Positions 29,004-37,210 of a DNA stretch of 64,000 nt are shown one piece after another. Made by a program: the position numbers and the translations under genes. Numbering within the stretch: the stretch's first letter is position 1; every line of letters begins with the position of its first letter. The notes under the pieces were generated by a model. That model made no database searches, was not told the origin of the DNA, and saw only the letters and a program-made list of their open reading frames with translations. Source of the stretch: DATAOG01 sp963798075 (GTDB lineage: Bacteria; Pseudomonadota; Alphaproteobacteria; Geminicoccales; Geminicoccaceae); contig CAWCRU010000029.1 of the NCBI GenBank assembly GCA_963798075.1, positions 62,001 through 126,000 of the forward strand. The letters are read 5' to 3'.

Positions 29004-29528
29004 TCACGAGCGCTCGCGGGTGGCCCGCGAGCGCAGCCTGGGCGAGCGTTGCGCCTTGCGACCGGCCAGCCGCGTCCGGCGCAGCACCCGGCTGGCCCGG
29101 GTCACGGCGGCGTCCGGCGCGCCGCCCTCGCTCGCGGCCATCAGCTGCGGGTCGACCGGCACCTGGTAGCCGTCGGCCAGCCGGTTGGTCTGGTTGAAGG
29201 TCCCGACCACCGCCATCAGCTCGCCCAGCATCGCGTCATCCATCCCGAGCTTGCGCGCGGCGGCGGTATGCGAGCGGATGCAGTAGGTGCAGCCGTTGGT
29301 GGCGCTCACGGCCAGCGCGATCATCTCCTTGGTCAGCGCATCGAGGCGCCCGGGCGCCATCGCCCGGCTCAGGCCGCGCCAGACCTCCTCGAGCAGCGGC
29401 GGATAGGACGCCAGCGTCTTCCAGAAGTTGGGGACGAAGTCGATCCCCTTGACCGCCATGATGTCGTCGTAGACGGCTCGAACCTCGGGCGTCGCTTGCT
29501 CGTACTCGACGGTCGCAACGGTCGGCAT
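29004..29528 (-). CDS. AhpD-like carboxymuconolactone-decarboxylase family peroxidase
   Basis: A 174-residue protein with the redox motif NGCTYCIRSHT (Cys80, Cys83, His87) of AhpD-type alkylhydroperoxidases and EMIALAVSATNGC just before it. These all-helical proteins reduce peroxides through the CxxC pair or pass electrons to AhpC. The basic C-terminal tail (RRTRLAGRKAQRSPRLRSR) is unusual and may reflect drift or read-out. ATG chosen where the domain begins; the region 5' of it carries a 13-base tandem duplication (29556-29581). Confidence 0.85.
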   Translation of the reverse strand: MPTVATVEYEQATPEVRAVYDDIMAVKGIDFVPNFWKTLASYPPLLEEVWRGLSRAMAPGRLDALTKEMIALAVSATNGCTYCIRSHTAAARKLGMDDAMLGELMAVVGTFNQTNRLADGYQVPVDPQLMAASEGGAPDAAVTRASRVLRRTRLAGRKAQRSPRLRSRATRERS

Positions 29529-29638
29529 CGGATCGCTCCTCGCCTCTGGGCCACGGCCCCGCTCTGTAGCCCCGCTCTGTAGCATTGCCCGGCGGCAAGG
29601 TCGATCTACCTGGAACTCCAAGCAGCGGAGGGCACGAT

Positions 29639-30079
29639 ATGGTCCGATCCTTGCTGGCGGGCGGCCTCATGCTCGCGGTCCTGGCGACCGCAACGGGTGC
29701 GCGCGCCGATGATGCGGCGCCGTTGACGGCGGCCGACCGGGACGCCATCCGGGCCGTGATCGAGGCCCAAATCGCGGCCTTTCGCGCCGACGACGGGGTC
29801 GCCGCGTTCAGCTTCGCTTCGCCCTCGATCCAGCGTCAGTTCGGCGATCCCGCCAATTTCCTCTCCATGGTCAAGACCGGCTACCTGCCGGTCTACCGAC
29901 CGCGCGAGGTCCAGTTTCGCGCCCTGATCGAGGACCGCAGCGAACCGGTTCAGCCGGTCCTGCTGGTCGGGCCTGAGCTCGATGTGGTGACCGCCTATTA
30001 CGTGATGCAAAGGCAGGCCGACGGTCTCTGGCGGATCGACGGCTGCGTCCTGCGTCGCGCCCCGGAGCGCGCCCTCTGA
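29639..30079 (+). CDS. DUF4864 exported protein
   Basis: A 146-residue protein with a signal peptide (residues 1-23, TGARA|DDA). IRAVIEAQIAAFRADDGVAA and FSFASPSIQRQFGDPANFLS are typical of DUF4864, a small NTF2-like periplasmic family. It ends WRIDGCVLRRAP. Function is unknown. GGAGGG precedes the ATG. It is upstream of the ynjB-like gene by 132 bases, which may be a separate promoter. Confidence 0.75.
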   Translation: MVRSLLAGGLMLAVLATATGARADDAAPLTAADRDAIRAVIEAQIAAFRADDGVAAFSFASPSIQRQFGDPANFLSMVKTGYLPVYRPREVQFRALIEDRSEPVQPVLLVGPELDVVTAYYVMQRQADGLWRIDGCVLRRAPERAL

Positions 30080-30211
30080 TCGACCCTGCAGACCGCGGTC
30101 ACGGCTGGGTGATCGGTCGCCGGCGCGAGGTGACACCCGCCCCTGCCTTCCTATACTGCCCGCCGCGGGGACCGGCTGCCCCGCGAACCGGCCAGCTGAG
30201 GAGACGTTGTC

Positions 30212-31402
30212 ATGCTGCGCGGTCTGTTCGCCCTCGCGCTTGCGGCCCTGCCGGCGGGCCCGGCGGCGGCCAATTCCTGGACCGACACCCTCGCCGAAGC
30301 GAGCGGCCAGACGGTCTACTGGAACGCCTGGGGCGGCGATGAGCAGATCAACGGCTACATCGCCTGGGTGGGTGACGAGATGCGCCGGCGGCACCGGATC
30401 GAGCTGGTCCACGTCAAGCTCACCGATACCGCCGAGGCTGTCACGCGAGTGGTCGCCGAAAAGGCGGCCGGGCAGACCGATGACGGCTCGGTCGATCTGA
30501 TCTGGCTGAACGGCGAGAACTTCGCCGCCATGAAATCCAAGAAGCTGCTGTTCGGGCCGTTCGTGCGGCAGTTGCCGAACTTCCGCTACGTCGATGCCAT
30601 CGGCAAGCCCACGACGCTCGTGGATTTCACGATTCCGACCGACGGCCTCGAGGCTCCCTGGGGCATGGCGCAGTTCGTGTTCCTCTACGACACGGCGGTG
30701 CTCGCCCTGCCGCCGCGCTCGATTCCGGCCCTGCTGACCTGGGCCAAGGCGCATCCCGGCCGGTTCACCTATCCGGCACCGCCCGACTTCATCGGCTCGA
30801 CCTTCCTCAAGCAGGTGCTGATCGAGCTCACGCCCGACCCGGACGTCCTCCAGCGGCCGGTCGCGGCGGCCGATTTCGCCGCCGTCACCGCGCCGCTCTG
30901 GCGCTGGCTCGAGGAGATCAGGCCCTATCTCTGGCGCCGCGGCGAGACCTTTCCGGCGTCCGGTCCAGCACTCCACCAGCTGCTCGACGACGGCGAGGTC
31001 GACCTCTCGATGGCGTTCAATCCGGCCGAGGCCTCGAGCTTGATCAATGGCGGCCGCCTGCCTGCGAGCGTGCGCACGTTCATCCTCGATGCCGGCACGA
31101 TCGGCAACACCCACTTCGTCGCGATTCCGTTCAATGCTGCCCACAAGGCGGGCGCGATGGTGGTCGCCGACTTCCTGATGTCGCCCGAGGCCCAGGCGCA
31201 CAAGCAGGATCCCCGGGTCTGGGGCGACGGCACGGTGCTCGACACCGGCGCTCTCGACCCCGCGGACCGGGCGCGCTTCGACGCCCTGCCGCGCGGCGTC
31301 GCGACCCTGGCGCCGGACCAGCTGGTCCCGGTCAGGCCCGAGCCCCATCCTTCCTGGATGGTTGCGATCGAGGCCGAGTGGCTGCGCCGCTTCAGCAGCT
31401 AG
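30212..31402 (+). CDS. ynjB: ABC transporter periplasmic binding protein, YnjB family
   Basis: A 396-residue binding protein with a signal peptide ending PAAA|NSW. QTVYWNAWGGDEQINGYIAW, DLIWLNGENFAAMKSKKLLF and GLEAPWGMAQFVFLYDTAVL are family signatures of YnjB, an iron/thiamine-like (family 1/6) binding protein whose ligand is not established. First gene of a ynjB-ynjC-ynjD importer. Confidence 0.88.
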   Translation: MLRGLFALALAALPAGPAAANSWTDTLAEASGQTVYWNAWGGDEQINGYIAWVGDEMRRRHRIELVHVKLTDTAEAVTRVVAEKAAGQTDDGSVDLIWLNGENFAAMKSKKLLFGPFVRQLPNFRYVDAIGKPTTLVDFTIPTDGLEAPWGMAQFVFLYDTAVLALPPRSIPALLTWAKAHPGRFTYPAPPDFIGSTFLKQVLIELTPDPDVLQRPVAAADFAAVTAPLWRWLEEIRPYLWRRGETFPASGPALHQLLDDGEVDLSMAFNPAEASSLINGGRLPASVRTFILDAGTIGNTHFVAIPFNAAHKAGAMVVADFLMSPEAQAHKQDPRVWGDGTVLDTGALDPADRARFDALPRGVATLAPDQLVPVRPEPHPSWMVAIEAEWLRRFSS

Positions 31403-31432
31403 TTCCGAAGAGCCAGCCGGCGCCGCCAGGCC

Positions 31433-33112
31433 TTGCTCCGCTATCTGCCCGCGGTCACCCTCCTGGTGTTCCTCGGACCGGTGGTCGCCGGCCTGCTCGG
31501 TACCGTCCTGCCGGCCTTCGGCTATCTGCCGGTGCTCGGCGGCGGGCGGTTCTCGCTCGAGCCCTGGCGCCAGCTGGCGGCGGCGCCGGGAATCGGCAGC
31601 GCGGTCCGGGTGACGCTGGTCAGCGGCGGCCTCGCGACCCTGCTGGCGCTCGGGCTGACGGTGCTGGTCTTCGCCGCCGGCCATGGCACGAGCGGGCTGG
31701 TCCGGGTCAAGCGGGCGATGACGCCCTTGCTCGCGGTGCCCCATCTGGCGACGGCCGTCGGCCTTGCCTTCCTGATCGCGCCCTCGGGCTGGCTCGCGCG
31801 CCTGGCGGCCCCCTGGGCCGGCTGGCAGACGCCGCCCGACGTGGCGCTGGTGCAGGACCGTCTGGGCCTCGCCCTGACCTTGGGCCTGACGCTCAAGGAA
31901 ACGCCGTTCCTGGTCCTGATGACCTTCGGCGCGCTCGGCCAGGTCCGCGCCGACGACCAGCTGCGCCTCGCGCGCACGCTCGGCTACGGCCCGGTCCAGG
32001 CCTGGCTCAAGGTGGTGCTGCCGCTGGTCTATCCGCAGATCCGTCTGCCGCTCTATGCGGTCCTCGCCTATTCGCTTTCGGTCGTCGACATGGCGATCGT
32101 GCTGGGGCCGACCACGCCGCCGACGCTGGCGCCGCTGGTGCTGCGCTGGTTCGACGATCCCGACCTCGGCATGCGCTTTCAGGCGGCCGCCGGCGCCTGC
32201 CTGCAGCTCGCCTTGGTGGTCCTGGCGATCGGCCTCTGGCGGGCCGCCGAGAGCGCGCTCGGCTGGCTGGTCAGGCCCTGGCTGATCGGCGGCGGCCGCG
32301 GCGGACCGGGGACCCTCGCCCGAGCGGCCGCCTGGGCGGGTCTCGCGCTTTTGTTCGGCCTCTCGCTCGGCAGCCTGCTCAGCCTCGCGGTCTGGTCGCT
32401 CGCGGGCCGCTGGCGCTTCCCGCAGGCCTGGCCGGAGCAGCTGTCGCTCGATCGCTGGACCCTACATGCCGGCCGGCTCCTCGAGCCTGCCTGGACCACG
32501 CTCGTGGTCGGGACGATCGCGGCCCTGCTCGCGCTCGCCCTGGTCACCGGCTGCCTCGAGAACGAGAGCCGCCGCCGGCGGCAACCGGGGTTCGGCGCGC
32601 TCACGCTGGTCTACCTGCCGTTGCTGGCGCCGCAGATCGGCTTTCTGTTCGGCGTCCAGGTGCTGCTGATCTGGACCCGGCTGGACGGGGGTTGGCTGGG
32701 GCTGATCTGGAGCCATCTGTTGTTCGTGCTGCCCTACGTGTTCCTGGCCCTGGCCGACCCCTATCGCAGTCTGGACCCGCGCTACGAGCGCAGCGCGCTC
32801 GCGCTCGGCAAGCAGCCCTGGGTGGTCTGGACCCGGATCAAGCTGGTCATGCTGCTGCGGCCGCTCCTGGTGGCACTCGCGGTCGGCTTCGCGGTCAGCG
32901 TCGCCCAGTATCTGCCGACCCTGTTTGCCGGCGGCGGCCGGTTCGCGACGCTCACGACCGAGGCGCTGGGCCTGAGTGCCGGCGGTGACCGGCGGCTGGT
33001 CGGACAGCTGGCTCTGATCCTCGCGGTGCTGCCATTGCTGGGTTTCGGCCTGGCGCTCGCGGCGCCCGCCTGGCGCTTCCGACAGCGGCGCGCGATGCGC
33101 ATGGGGACCTGA
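31433..33112 (+). CDS. ynjC: ABC transporter permease, YnjC family (two fused permease domains)
   Basis: A 559-residue inner-membrane protein with two tandem permease units, as in YnjC and the Fe3+/thiamine permeases: the coupling loops are around LRLARTLGYGPVQAWLKVVL and ERSALALGKQPWVVWTRIKL. About 12 membrane helices. The only usable start after the ynjB stop in this frame is TTG 31433; no better one exists because ynjB ends in the same frame. The C-terminal ...RRAMRMGT-stop is the founder of the repeat array that follows. Confidence 0.85.
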   Translation: MLRYLPAVTLLVFLGPVVAGLLGTVLPAFGYLPVLGGGRFSLEPWRQLAAAPGIGSAVRVTLVSGGLATLLALGLTVLVFAAGHGTSGLVRVKRAMTPLLAVPHLATAVGLAFLIAPSGWLARLAAPWAGWQTPPDVALVQDRLGLALTLGLTLKETPFLVLMTFGALGQVRADDQLRLARTLGYGPVQAWLKVVLPLVYPQIRLPLYAVLAYSLSVVDMAIVLGPTTPPTLAPLVLRWFDDPDLGMRFQAAAGACLQLALVVLAIGLWRAAESALGWLVRPWLIGGGRGGPGTLARAAAWAGLALLFGLSLGSLLSLAVWSLAGRWRFPQAWPEQLSLDRWTLHAGRLLEPAWTTLVVGTIAALLALALVTGCLENESRRRRQPGFGALTLVYLPLLAPQIGFLFGVQVLLIWTRLDGGWLGLIWSHLLFVLPYVFLALADPYRSLDPRYERSALALGKQPWVVWTRIKLVMLLRPLLVALAVGFAVSVAQYLPTLFAGGGRFATLTTEALGLSAGGDRRLVGQLALILAVLPLLGFGLALAAPAWRFRQRRAMRMGT

Positions 33113-33288
33113 GCGCATGGGAGCCTGAGAGCATGGGAGCCTGAGAGCATGGGGCCTGAGAGCATGGGGGCCTGAGAGCATGGGAGCCTGAGAGCATGGG
33201 GCCTGAGAGCATGGGGGCCTGAGAGCATGGGAGCCTGAGAGCATGGGGGCCTGAGAGCATGGGAGCCTGAGAGCATGGGGGCCTGAGA
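33101..33288 (+). repeat. Tandem repeat array of start-stop micro-ORFs between ynjC and ynjD
   Basis: Twelve tandem units with consensus GAGCATGGGAGCCTGA, 16 bases each except two of 15. ATGs fall at 33101, 33117, 33133, 33149, 33164, 33180, 33196, 33211, 33227, 33243, 33259 and 33275. Each reads Met-Gly-Ala-stop (the first, the end of ynjC, Met-Gly-Thr-stop); the two 15-base units run in frame into the next and read eight residues. Every TGA is four bases before the next ATG, and a GGGAG or GGGGG core sits nine bases before that ATG. The last TGA is two bases before the GTG of ynjD. The array lies in what would normally be a near-overlap of the two genes. Confidence 0.95.
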
Positions 33289-33987
33289 GTGCCCGGACTG
33301 GAGATCGACAGCCTTTGCCTCGGCGTGGCCGGGCGGGTGCTGCTGGCCGACTTCTCTCTGGCCGTGGGCGGCGGCGAGGTGACCACGCTGAGGGGCCCGA
33401 GCGGCTGCGGCAAGTCGAGCCTCTTGAGCTGGCTTTGCGGCACGCTCGAGCCGGCGTTCCGGGCGAGCGGACGGATCCGGCTGGATGGCGTGGCGATCAC
33501 CGGCCTGCCGCCGGAGCGGCGCCGGCTCGGGATCCTTTTTCAGGATGATCTGTTGTTTCCCCATCTGTCGGTCGGCGAGAATCTCGCGTTCGCGCTGCCG
33601 TCGGCGATGCGCGGCCGGCGGCAGCGCTGGGCACGGGTGGAGGCGGCGCTCGCCGAAGCCGACCTTGCGGGCTTTGCCGGGCGCGATCCGGCGACTTTGT
33701 CCGGTGGTCAGCGGGCGCGGGTCGCGCTCATGCGCACGCTGCTCGCCGAGCCGCGGGCTCTGCTGCTGGACGAGCCGTTCGGCAAGCTCGATCGCGCCCT
33801 GGCGGAGCGCGTGCGACGTTTCGTCTTGGATCACGCCCGTCGGGCCGGCCTGCCGACGCTCCTCGTGACCCACGACGCGGCCGATGCCGAAGCCGCCGGT
33901 GGCGCCGTGATCGACTTTCCCAACTTTGGCGCCAAACTGTTGCATTTACGCAACAACGATCGGCGGCGAGCACGCCCAATTGGTTAA
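33289..33987 (+). CDS. ynjD: ABC transporter ATPase, YnjD family
   Basis: A 232-residue ATPase: LRGPSGCGKSSLLSWL (Walker A), LGILFQDDLLFPHLSVGEN (Q-loop), TLSGGQRARVALMRTLL (signature), ALLLDEPFGKLD (Walker B), LLVTHDAADAEAAGG (switch His). GTG start at 33289 immediately after the micro-ORF array. It energises the YnjC channel. The tail contains a small six-base hairpin (33938-33955) of unclear meaning. Confidence 0.9.
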   Translation: MPGLEIDSLCLGVAGRVLLADFSLAVGGGEVTTLRGPSGCGKSSLLSWLCGTLEPAFRASGRIRLDGVAITGLPPERRRLGILFQDDLLFPHLSVGENLAFALPSAMRGRRQRWARVEAALAEADLAGFAGRDPATLSGGQRARVALMRTLLAEPRALLLDEPFGKLDRALAERVRRFVLDHARRAGLPTLLVTHDAADAEAAGGAVIDFPNFGAKLLHLRNNDRRRARPIG

Positions 33988-34208
33988 CCGGTACCGAGCG
34001 ATAGTGAACGCACATTAAGGTATGTCGCCGGTTTGGCGGCATCCCTTGCGCAATTTCCTTAGACATTGCATGAATGCATCACTAAGAGTGAGGGAAGGCA
34101 ACGGTCGGCCCGCTGGCGGCTATCCCGATGATCCGGAATGCGGCCGCGGTACGCGTCAAGGCGGGGCGAAGCGCCCCAGACAGGCGAAGTGACCTTCAAG
34201 TCAAGCCG
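33988..34208. promoter_or_regulatory. AT-rich leader of the sugar phosphotransferase gene
   Basis: 221 bases with far lower GC than the surroundings. It contains TGCAT-GA-ATGCA at about 34067-34078, a short dyad, and single TTAA tetramers near 33984 and 34016. A promoter is likely here, but no clear -35/-10 pair can be assigned. Confidence 0.4.
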
Positions 34209-35705
34209 ATGAACCAGACAGCCCTCTCCGACAAGCCCATCGCCGCCGGCGTCCCGGTCGCTCGCGCCCGGGCGCGGAAATTGCGCCACCGGGCCTCCGA
34301 CTGGCTCTCACCTGCGGTTGTGGTCGGCCTGCTCCGGGTCGCGGACGCGGTGATCGTGCTGCTGGCCGCGAGCGCCGCCTGGATCACCCGCTTCCACGAC
34401 GACCCGACCAAGGATCTGGGCATCGAGGCCTATGCCAGCGTCCTGGCGGTGCTCCTGACGATCCACATTCTGCAGGCGGCGGGGCTGTACAACTTTGCCC
34501 AGCTGACCAACCTGTTCGGCCAGGTCGGCCGTTTGCTGCTCGCCTGGGCGGCGGTGATGCTGAGCCTCCTGGCACTCGGCTTCATCACCAAGATGAACCG
34601 GGAGATCGCCGAGACCTCGCGTCTGTGGGTCGGCCTCTGGTTCATCTACGGCTTCTTCGGCCTGTTCACGGTCCGCCTCGTGCTCAAGCATCAGATCCAG
34701 CGCTGGCAGGCCGGCGGCCGGCTGACCCGCAACGTCGTGGTCGTCGGCGCCGGCGAGCACGGCCAGCGTCTGATCGAGCATCTGTCGCGCCAGGGCACGA
34801 CCGGCGAGCGGATCATCGGCCTGTTCGACGACCGCCACGGGCGGGTGCCCGACTATGTCTGCGGCTTTCCGGTGCTCGGCAGCGTCAACGACCTCATGGC
34901 TTTCGCGCGCTGCAACCCGATCGATCAGGTCATCGTGGCCCTGCCCTGGGATGCCGAGAACCGCCTGCTCGCATGGATGAAGAAGCTGCGCAGCCTGCCG
35001 GTCGACGTCCGTCTGTGCCCCGACATGATCGGCTTCCATCTCCCGCACCGGCAGGTCACCCACGTCGGCGGCGTGCCGATGCTGAACGTCTTCGAGAAGC
35101 CGCTCGCGGGCTGGAACTACATCGTCAAGAGCATGGAGGACCGGGTGCTCGCGGCCGCGATCCTGGTCGTGATCCTGCCCGTTCTGCTGGCGCTGTGCGC
35201 CCTCATCAAGCTCGACAGCCGGGGGCCGATCCTGTTCCGGCAGAAGCGCTACGGCTTCAACAACGAGGTGATCGAGGTCTTCAAGTTTCGCACGATGTAC
35301 ATCGATCGCTGCGAGGATGAGCTGGTCGTGCAGGCGACCCGGCACGACCCGCGGGTGACCCGGATCGGCCGCATCCTGCGCCGGACCTCGCTCGACGAGC
35401 TGCCCCAGTTCCTGAACGTCATGCTGGGCACGATGTCGATCGTCGGTCCGAGGCCGCACGCGATCGCCCATAACGAGCAGTACTCGCGCCTGATCGACGA
35501 GTATCTGGCGCGCCATCGGGTCAAGCCCGGCATCACCGGCTGGGCCCAGGTCAACGGCCTGCGCGGCGAGACCGAGACCCTCGAGAAGATGGAACAGCGG
35601 GTGCGCTACGACCTCTACTACATCGAGAACTGGTCGCTGCTGTTCGACATCCGGATCATCCTGCGCACGCTGTTCGTCGGCTTCAGCCACCCGAACGCCT
35701 ACTGA
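34209..35705 (+). CDS. Undecaprenyl-phosphate sugar phosphotransferase (WcaJ/PssY-type)
   Basis: A 498-residue polyisoprenyl-phosphate hexose-1-phosphate transferase. Four N-terminal membrane helices, a Rossmann-like CoA-binding domain (VVVVGAGEHGQRLIEHL), a fifth helix, then the catalytic bacterial sugar transferase domain with VFKFRTMYID, RRTSLDELPQFLNV, SIVGPRPHA and RVKPGITGWAQVNGLRGE. It loads the first sugar, usually glucose-1-phosphate, onto the lipid carrier for exopolysaccharide. No glycosyltransferase, flippase or polymerase is nearby, so it acts with genes elsewhere. ATG chosen by domain start. Confidence 0.9.
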   Translation: MNQTALSDKPIAAGVPVARARARKLRHRASDWLSPAVVVGLLRVADAVIVLLAASAAWITRFHDDPTKDLGIEAYASVLAVLLTIHILQAAGLYNFAQLTNLFGQVGRLLLAWAAVMLSLLALGFITKMNREIAETSRLWVGLWFIYGFFGLFTVRLVLKHQIQRWQAGGRLTRNVVVVGAGEHGQRLIEHLSRQGTTGERIIGLFDDRHGRVPDYVCGFPVLGSVNDLMAFARCNPIDQVIVALPWDAENRLLAWMKKLRSLPVDVRLCPDMIGFHLPHRQVTHVGGVPMLNVFEKPLAGWNYIVKSMEDRVLAAAILVVILPVLLALCALIKLDSRGPILFRQKRYGFNNEVIEVFKFRTMYIDRCEDELVVQATRHDPRVTRIGRILRRTSLDELPQFLNVMLGTMSIVGPRPHAIAHNEQYSRLIDEYLARHRVKPGITGWAQVNGLRGETETLEKMEQRVRYDLYYIENWSLLFDIRIILRTLFVGFSHPNAY

Positions 35706-35866
35706 GCGGGCGCGACCCGCCGCTCCTGCCGCATCGCTGCGCCGGTCCGCGAGCCGATCCCGACCGGCCGTCGGTCTGGTCGCGGGCTCGCGCCAGGATT
35801 GCGACGATCGTCTGGGAACACTACGATTGGTCACGGTCGGCGCCCACGCCGCGGGAGGAGCCTCGC

Positions 35867-36544
35867 GTGACCCTGGTCATTCCATTCGAGGCGATCGAGG
35901 AGCGTGCCCGGGAACGGGTCGGTGGCGCGCAAGCACTGGCCGCCCGCCTGCCGATGCCGAAATCGGCCGATCAGCTGCGCGCCGTCGGCGACGATCGTTA
36001 TCTGTCGCTGATGTCGCTGCGAATCTTCCGCGCCGGCCTCAAGCACAGCCTGGTCGACGCCAAATGGCCGGCCTTCGAGGAGGTCTTCGCCGGCTTCGAG
36101 CCCGCGCGGGTGGTGGCCATGCCCGATGAGGAGCTCGAGGGATTGCTCAACGACCGGCGCCTGATCCGCCACTGGGGCAAGCTCAAGTCGGTGCACGCCA
36201 ACGCCGCCGCGCTCACCAAGCTCGCCCTCGAGGCGGGCGGCATGGGCGCTTACCTGGCCCTCTGGCCGCGCGATGACGTGGTCGGCCTCTGGCAGGATCT
36301 CGGCAAGCGCTTCAGCCAGCTCGGCGGCAACTCCGGCCCCTATTTCCTGCGCATGGCCGGCAAGGACACCTTTTTGTTGACCGATGCCGTGATCAAGGCG
36401 CTCGGCCACTGGGACGCGTTCGCGGGGGTGCCCAAGTCGAAGGCCGACCGGCTGCGGGTGCAACAGGTTTTCAACGCCTGGCACCAGATGACCTCGCGCC
36501 CGCTCTGCCAGCTCAGCATGATCCTCGCCGCTTCGGTGGACTGA
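35867..36544 (+). CDS. DNA-3-methyladenine glycosylase I family protein (atypical)
   Basis: A 225-residue protein of the Tag-like (PF03352) fold: YLSLMSLRIFRAGLKHSLVD, FEEVFAGFEPARVVAMPDEE and LLNDRRLIRHWGKLKSVHAN are the recognisable blocks. Canonical Tag binds zinc through Cys4, His17, His175 and Cys179; this protein has no N-terminal cysteine, so the zinc snap is missing. It should flip and excise damaged adenines or has drifted to another role. GTG start with GGGAGGAG seven bases upstream. Confidence 0.8.
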   Translation: MTLVIPFEAIEERARERVGGAQALAARLPMPKSADQLRAVGDDRYLSLMSLRIFRAGLKHSLVDAKWPAFEEVFAGFEPARVVAMPDEELEGLLNDRRLIRHWGKLKSVHANAAALTKLALEAGGMGAYLALWPRDDVVGLWQDLGKRFSQLGGNSGPYFLRMAGKDTFLLTDAVIKALGHWDAFAGVPKSKADRLRVQQVFNAWHQMTSRPLCQLSMILAASVD

Positions 36545-36614
36545 AGCGCGCCGGCGCGGGGCCGAGGGTCATCGGGCCGCGCCGAGGTCGATCTTCCCTT
36601 CCGGCTCGCGTTGT

Positions 36615-36634
36615 GCTAGGCTTATAGTCCTAGC
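36615..36634 (+). promoter_or_regulatory. Dyad overlapping a putative -10 before the endolysin gene
   Basis: GCTAGG-CTTATAGT-CCTAGC, six-base arms. The central TTATAG could be a -10, with a weak TTCCGG 17 bases upstream as -35. The dyad would then be an operator at the promoter of the lysis genes. The gene also carries GGAGGTGATC, a ten-base perfect complement to the 16S rRNA 3' end. Confidence 0.45.
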
Positions 36635-36658
36635 AAGGCAACCGACGGAGGTGATCGC

Positions 36659-37210
36659 ATGACGGTCTCGGTCGAGACGCTGATCGAGGACGTGATCCGG
36701 CGCGAAGGTGGCTTCGTCGACCAGCCGGCGGATCACGGCGGGCCGACCAAGTTCGGCATCACCCAGGCGGCCCTGGCGCGCCACCTCGGCCGCGCCGCCG
36801 CCGCCGCCGAGGTCGAGGGCCTGAGCCTCGAGCAGGCCAGGCAGATCTATCGGCGCGACTACTATCAGGGCCCGCAGATCGACCGCCTGCCGGAGCGCAT
36901 TCAGCCGTTCGTCTTCGACAGCGCCGTCAATCACGGTCCCGGGCGGGCGATCGGGTTCGTCCAGCGGGTCTGCAACCTCGCGGGCTTCGCCCAGCTGGCG
37001 GTGGACGGGGTGTGCGGACCCAAGACGATCCGGGCTGCCCACGACGCGGCCTGGGCGATGAAGGACTGGCTGCTCGCGGCGCTCGTCGAGGAGCGGCGCA
37101 GCTTCTACCAGGCGATCGTCGAGGCCGAGCCGAGCCAGGGCGTGTTCCTCGAGGGCTGGCTTCACCGTCTGGCCGAGTTCGAGGTGCCGAGAGAGAGGTT
37201 GGTCGCATGA
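36659..37210 (+). CDS. GH108 endolysin (N-acetylmuramidase) with peptidoglycan-binding domain
   Basis: A 183-residue cytosolic lysis enzyme. The catalytic Glu16 is in RREGGFVDQPADHGGPTKFG, the GH108 signature; the C-terminal PG_binding_3 part has FDSAVNHGPGRAIGFVQ and VDGVCGPKTIRAAH. No signal peptide, so it needs the holin to reach the wall. The next gene encodes a holin with an ATGA overlap. In Rhodobacter capsulatus an equivalent pair, away from the structural cluster, releases gene transfer agent particles. Prophage origin is the alternative; no phage genes are in the window. Confidence 0.88.
   Translation: MTVSVETLIEDVIRREGGFVDQPADHGGPTKFGITQAALARHLGRAAAAAEVEGLSLEQARQIYRRDYYQGPQIDRLPERIQPFVFDSAVNHGPGRAIGFVQRVCNLAGFAQLAVDGVCGPKTIRAAHDAAWAMKDWLLAALVEERRSFYQAIVEAEPSQGVFLEGWLHRLAEFEVPRERLVA

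Noticed and set aside
29606..31744. A 712-residue minus-strand frame
   Set aside because: Antisense to the DUF4864 and ynjB genes; no recognisable domain.
33101..33288. CRISPR-like array
   Set aside because: Units are contiguous, 15-16 bases, with no spacers and no cas genes nearby.
32462..33945. Minus-strand frames with repeated Ser-Gln-Ala-Pro-Met-Leu-Ser-Gly peptide
   Set aside because: The peptide repeat is only the reverse reading of the 16-base DNA array; the frames have no start signal and overlap real genes.
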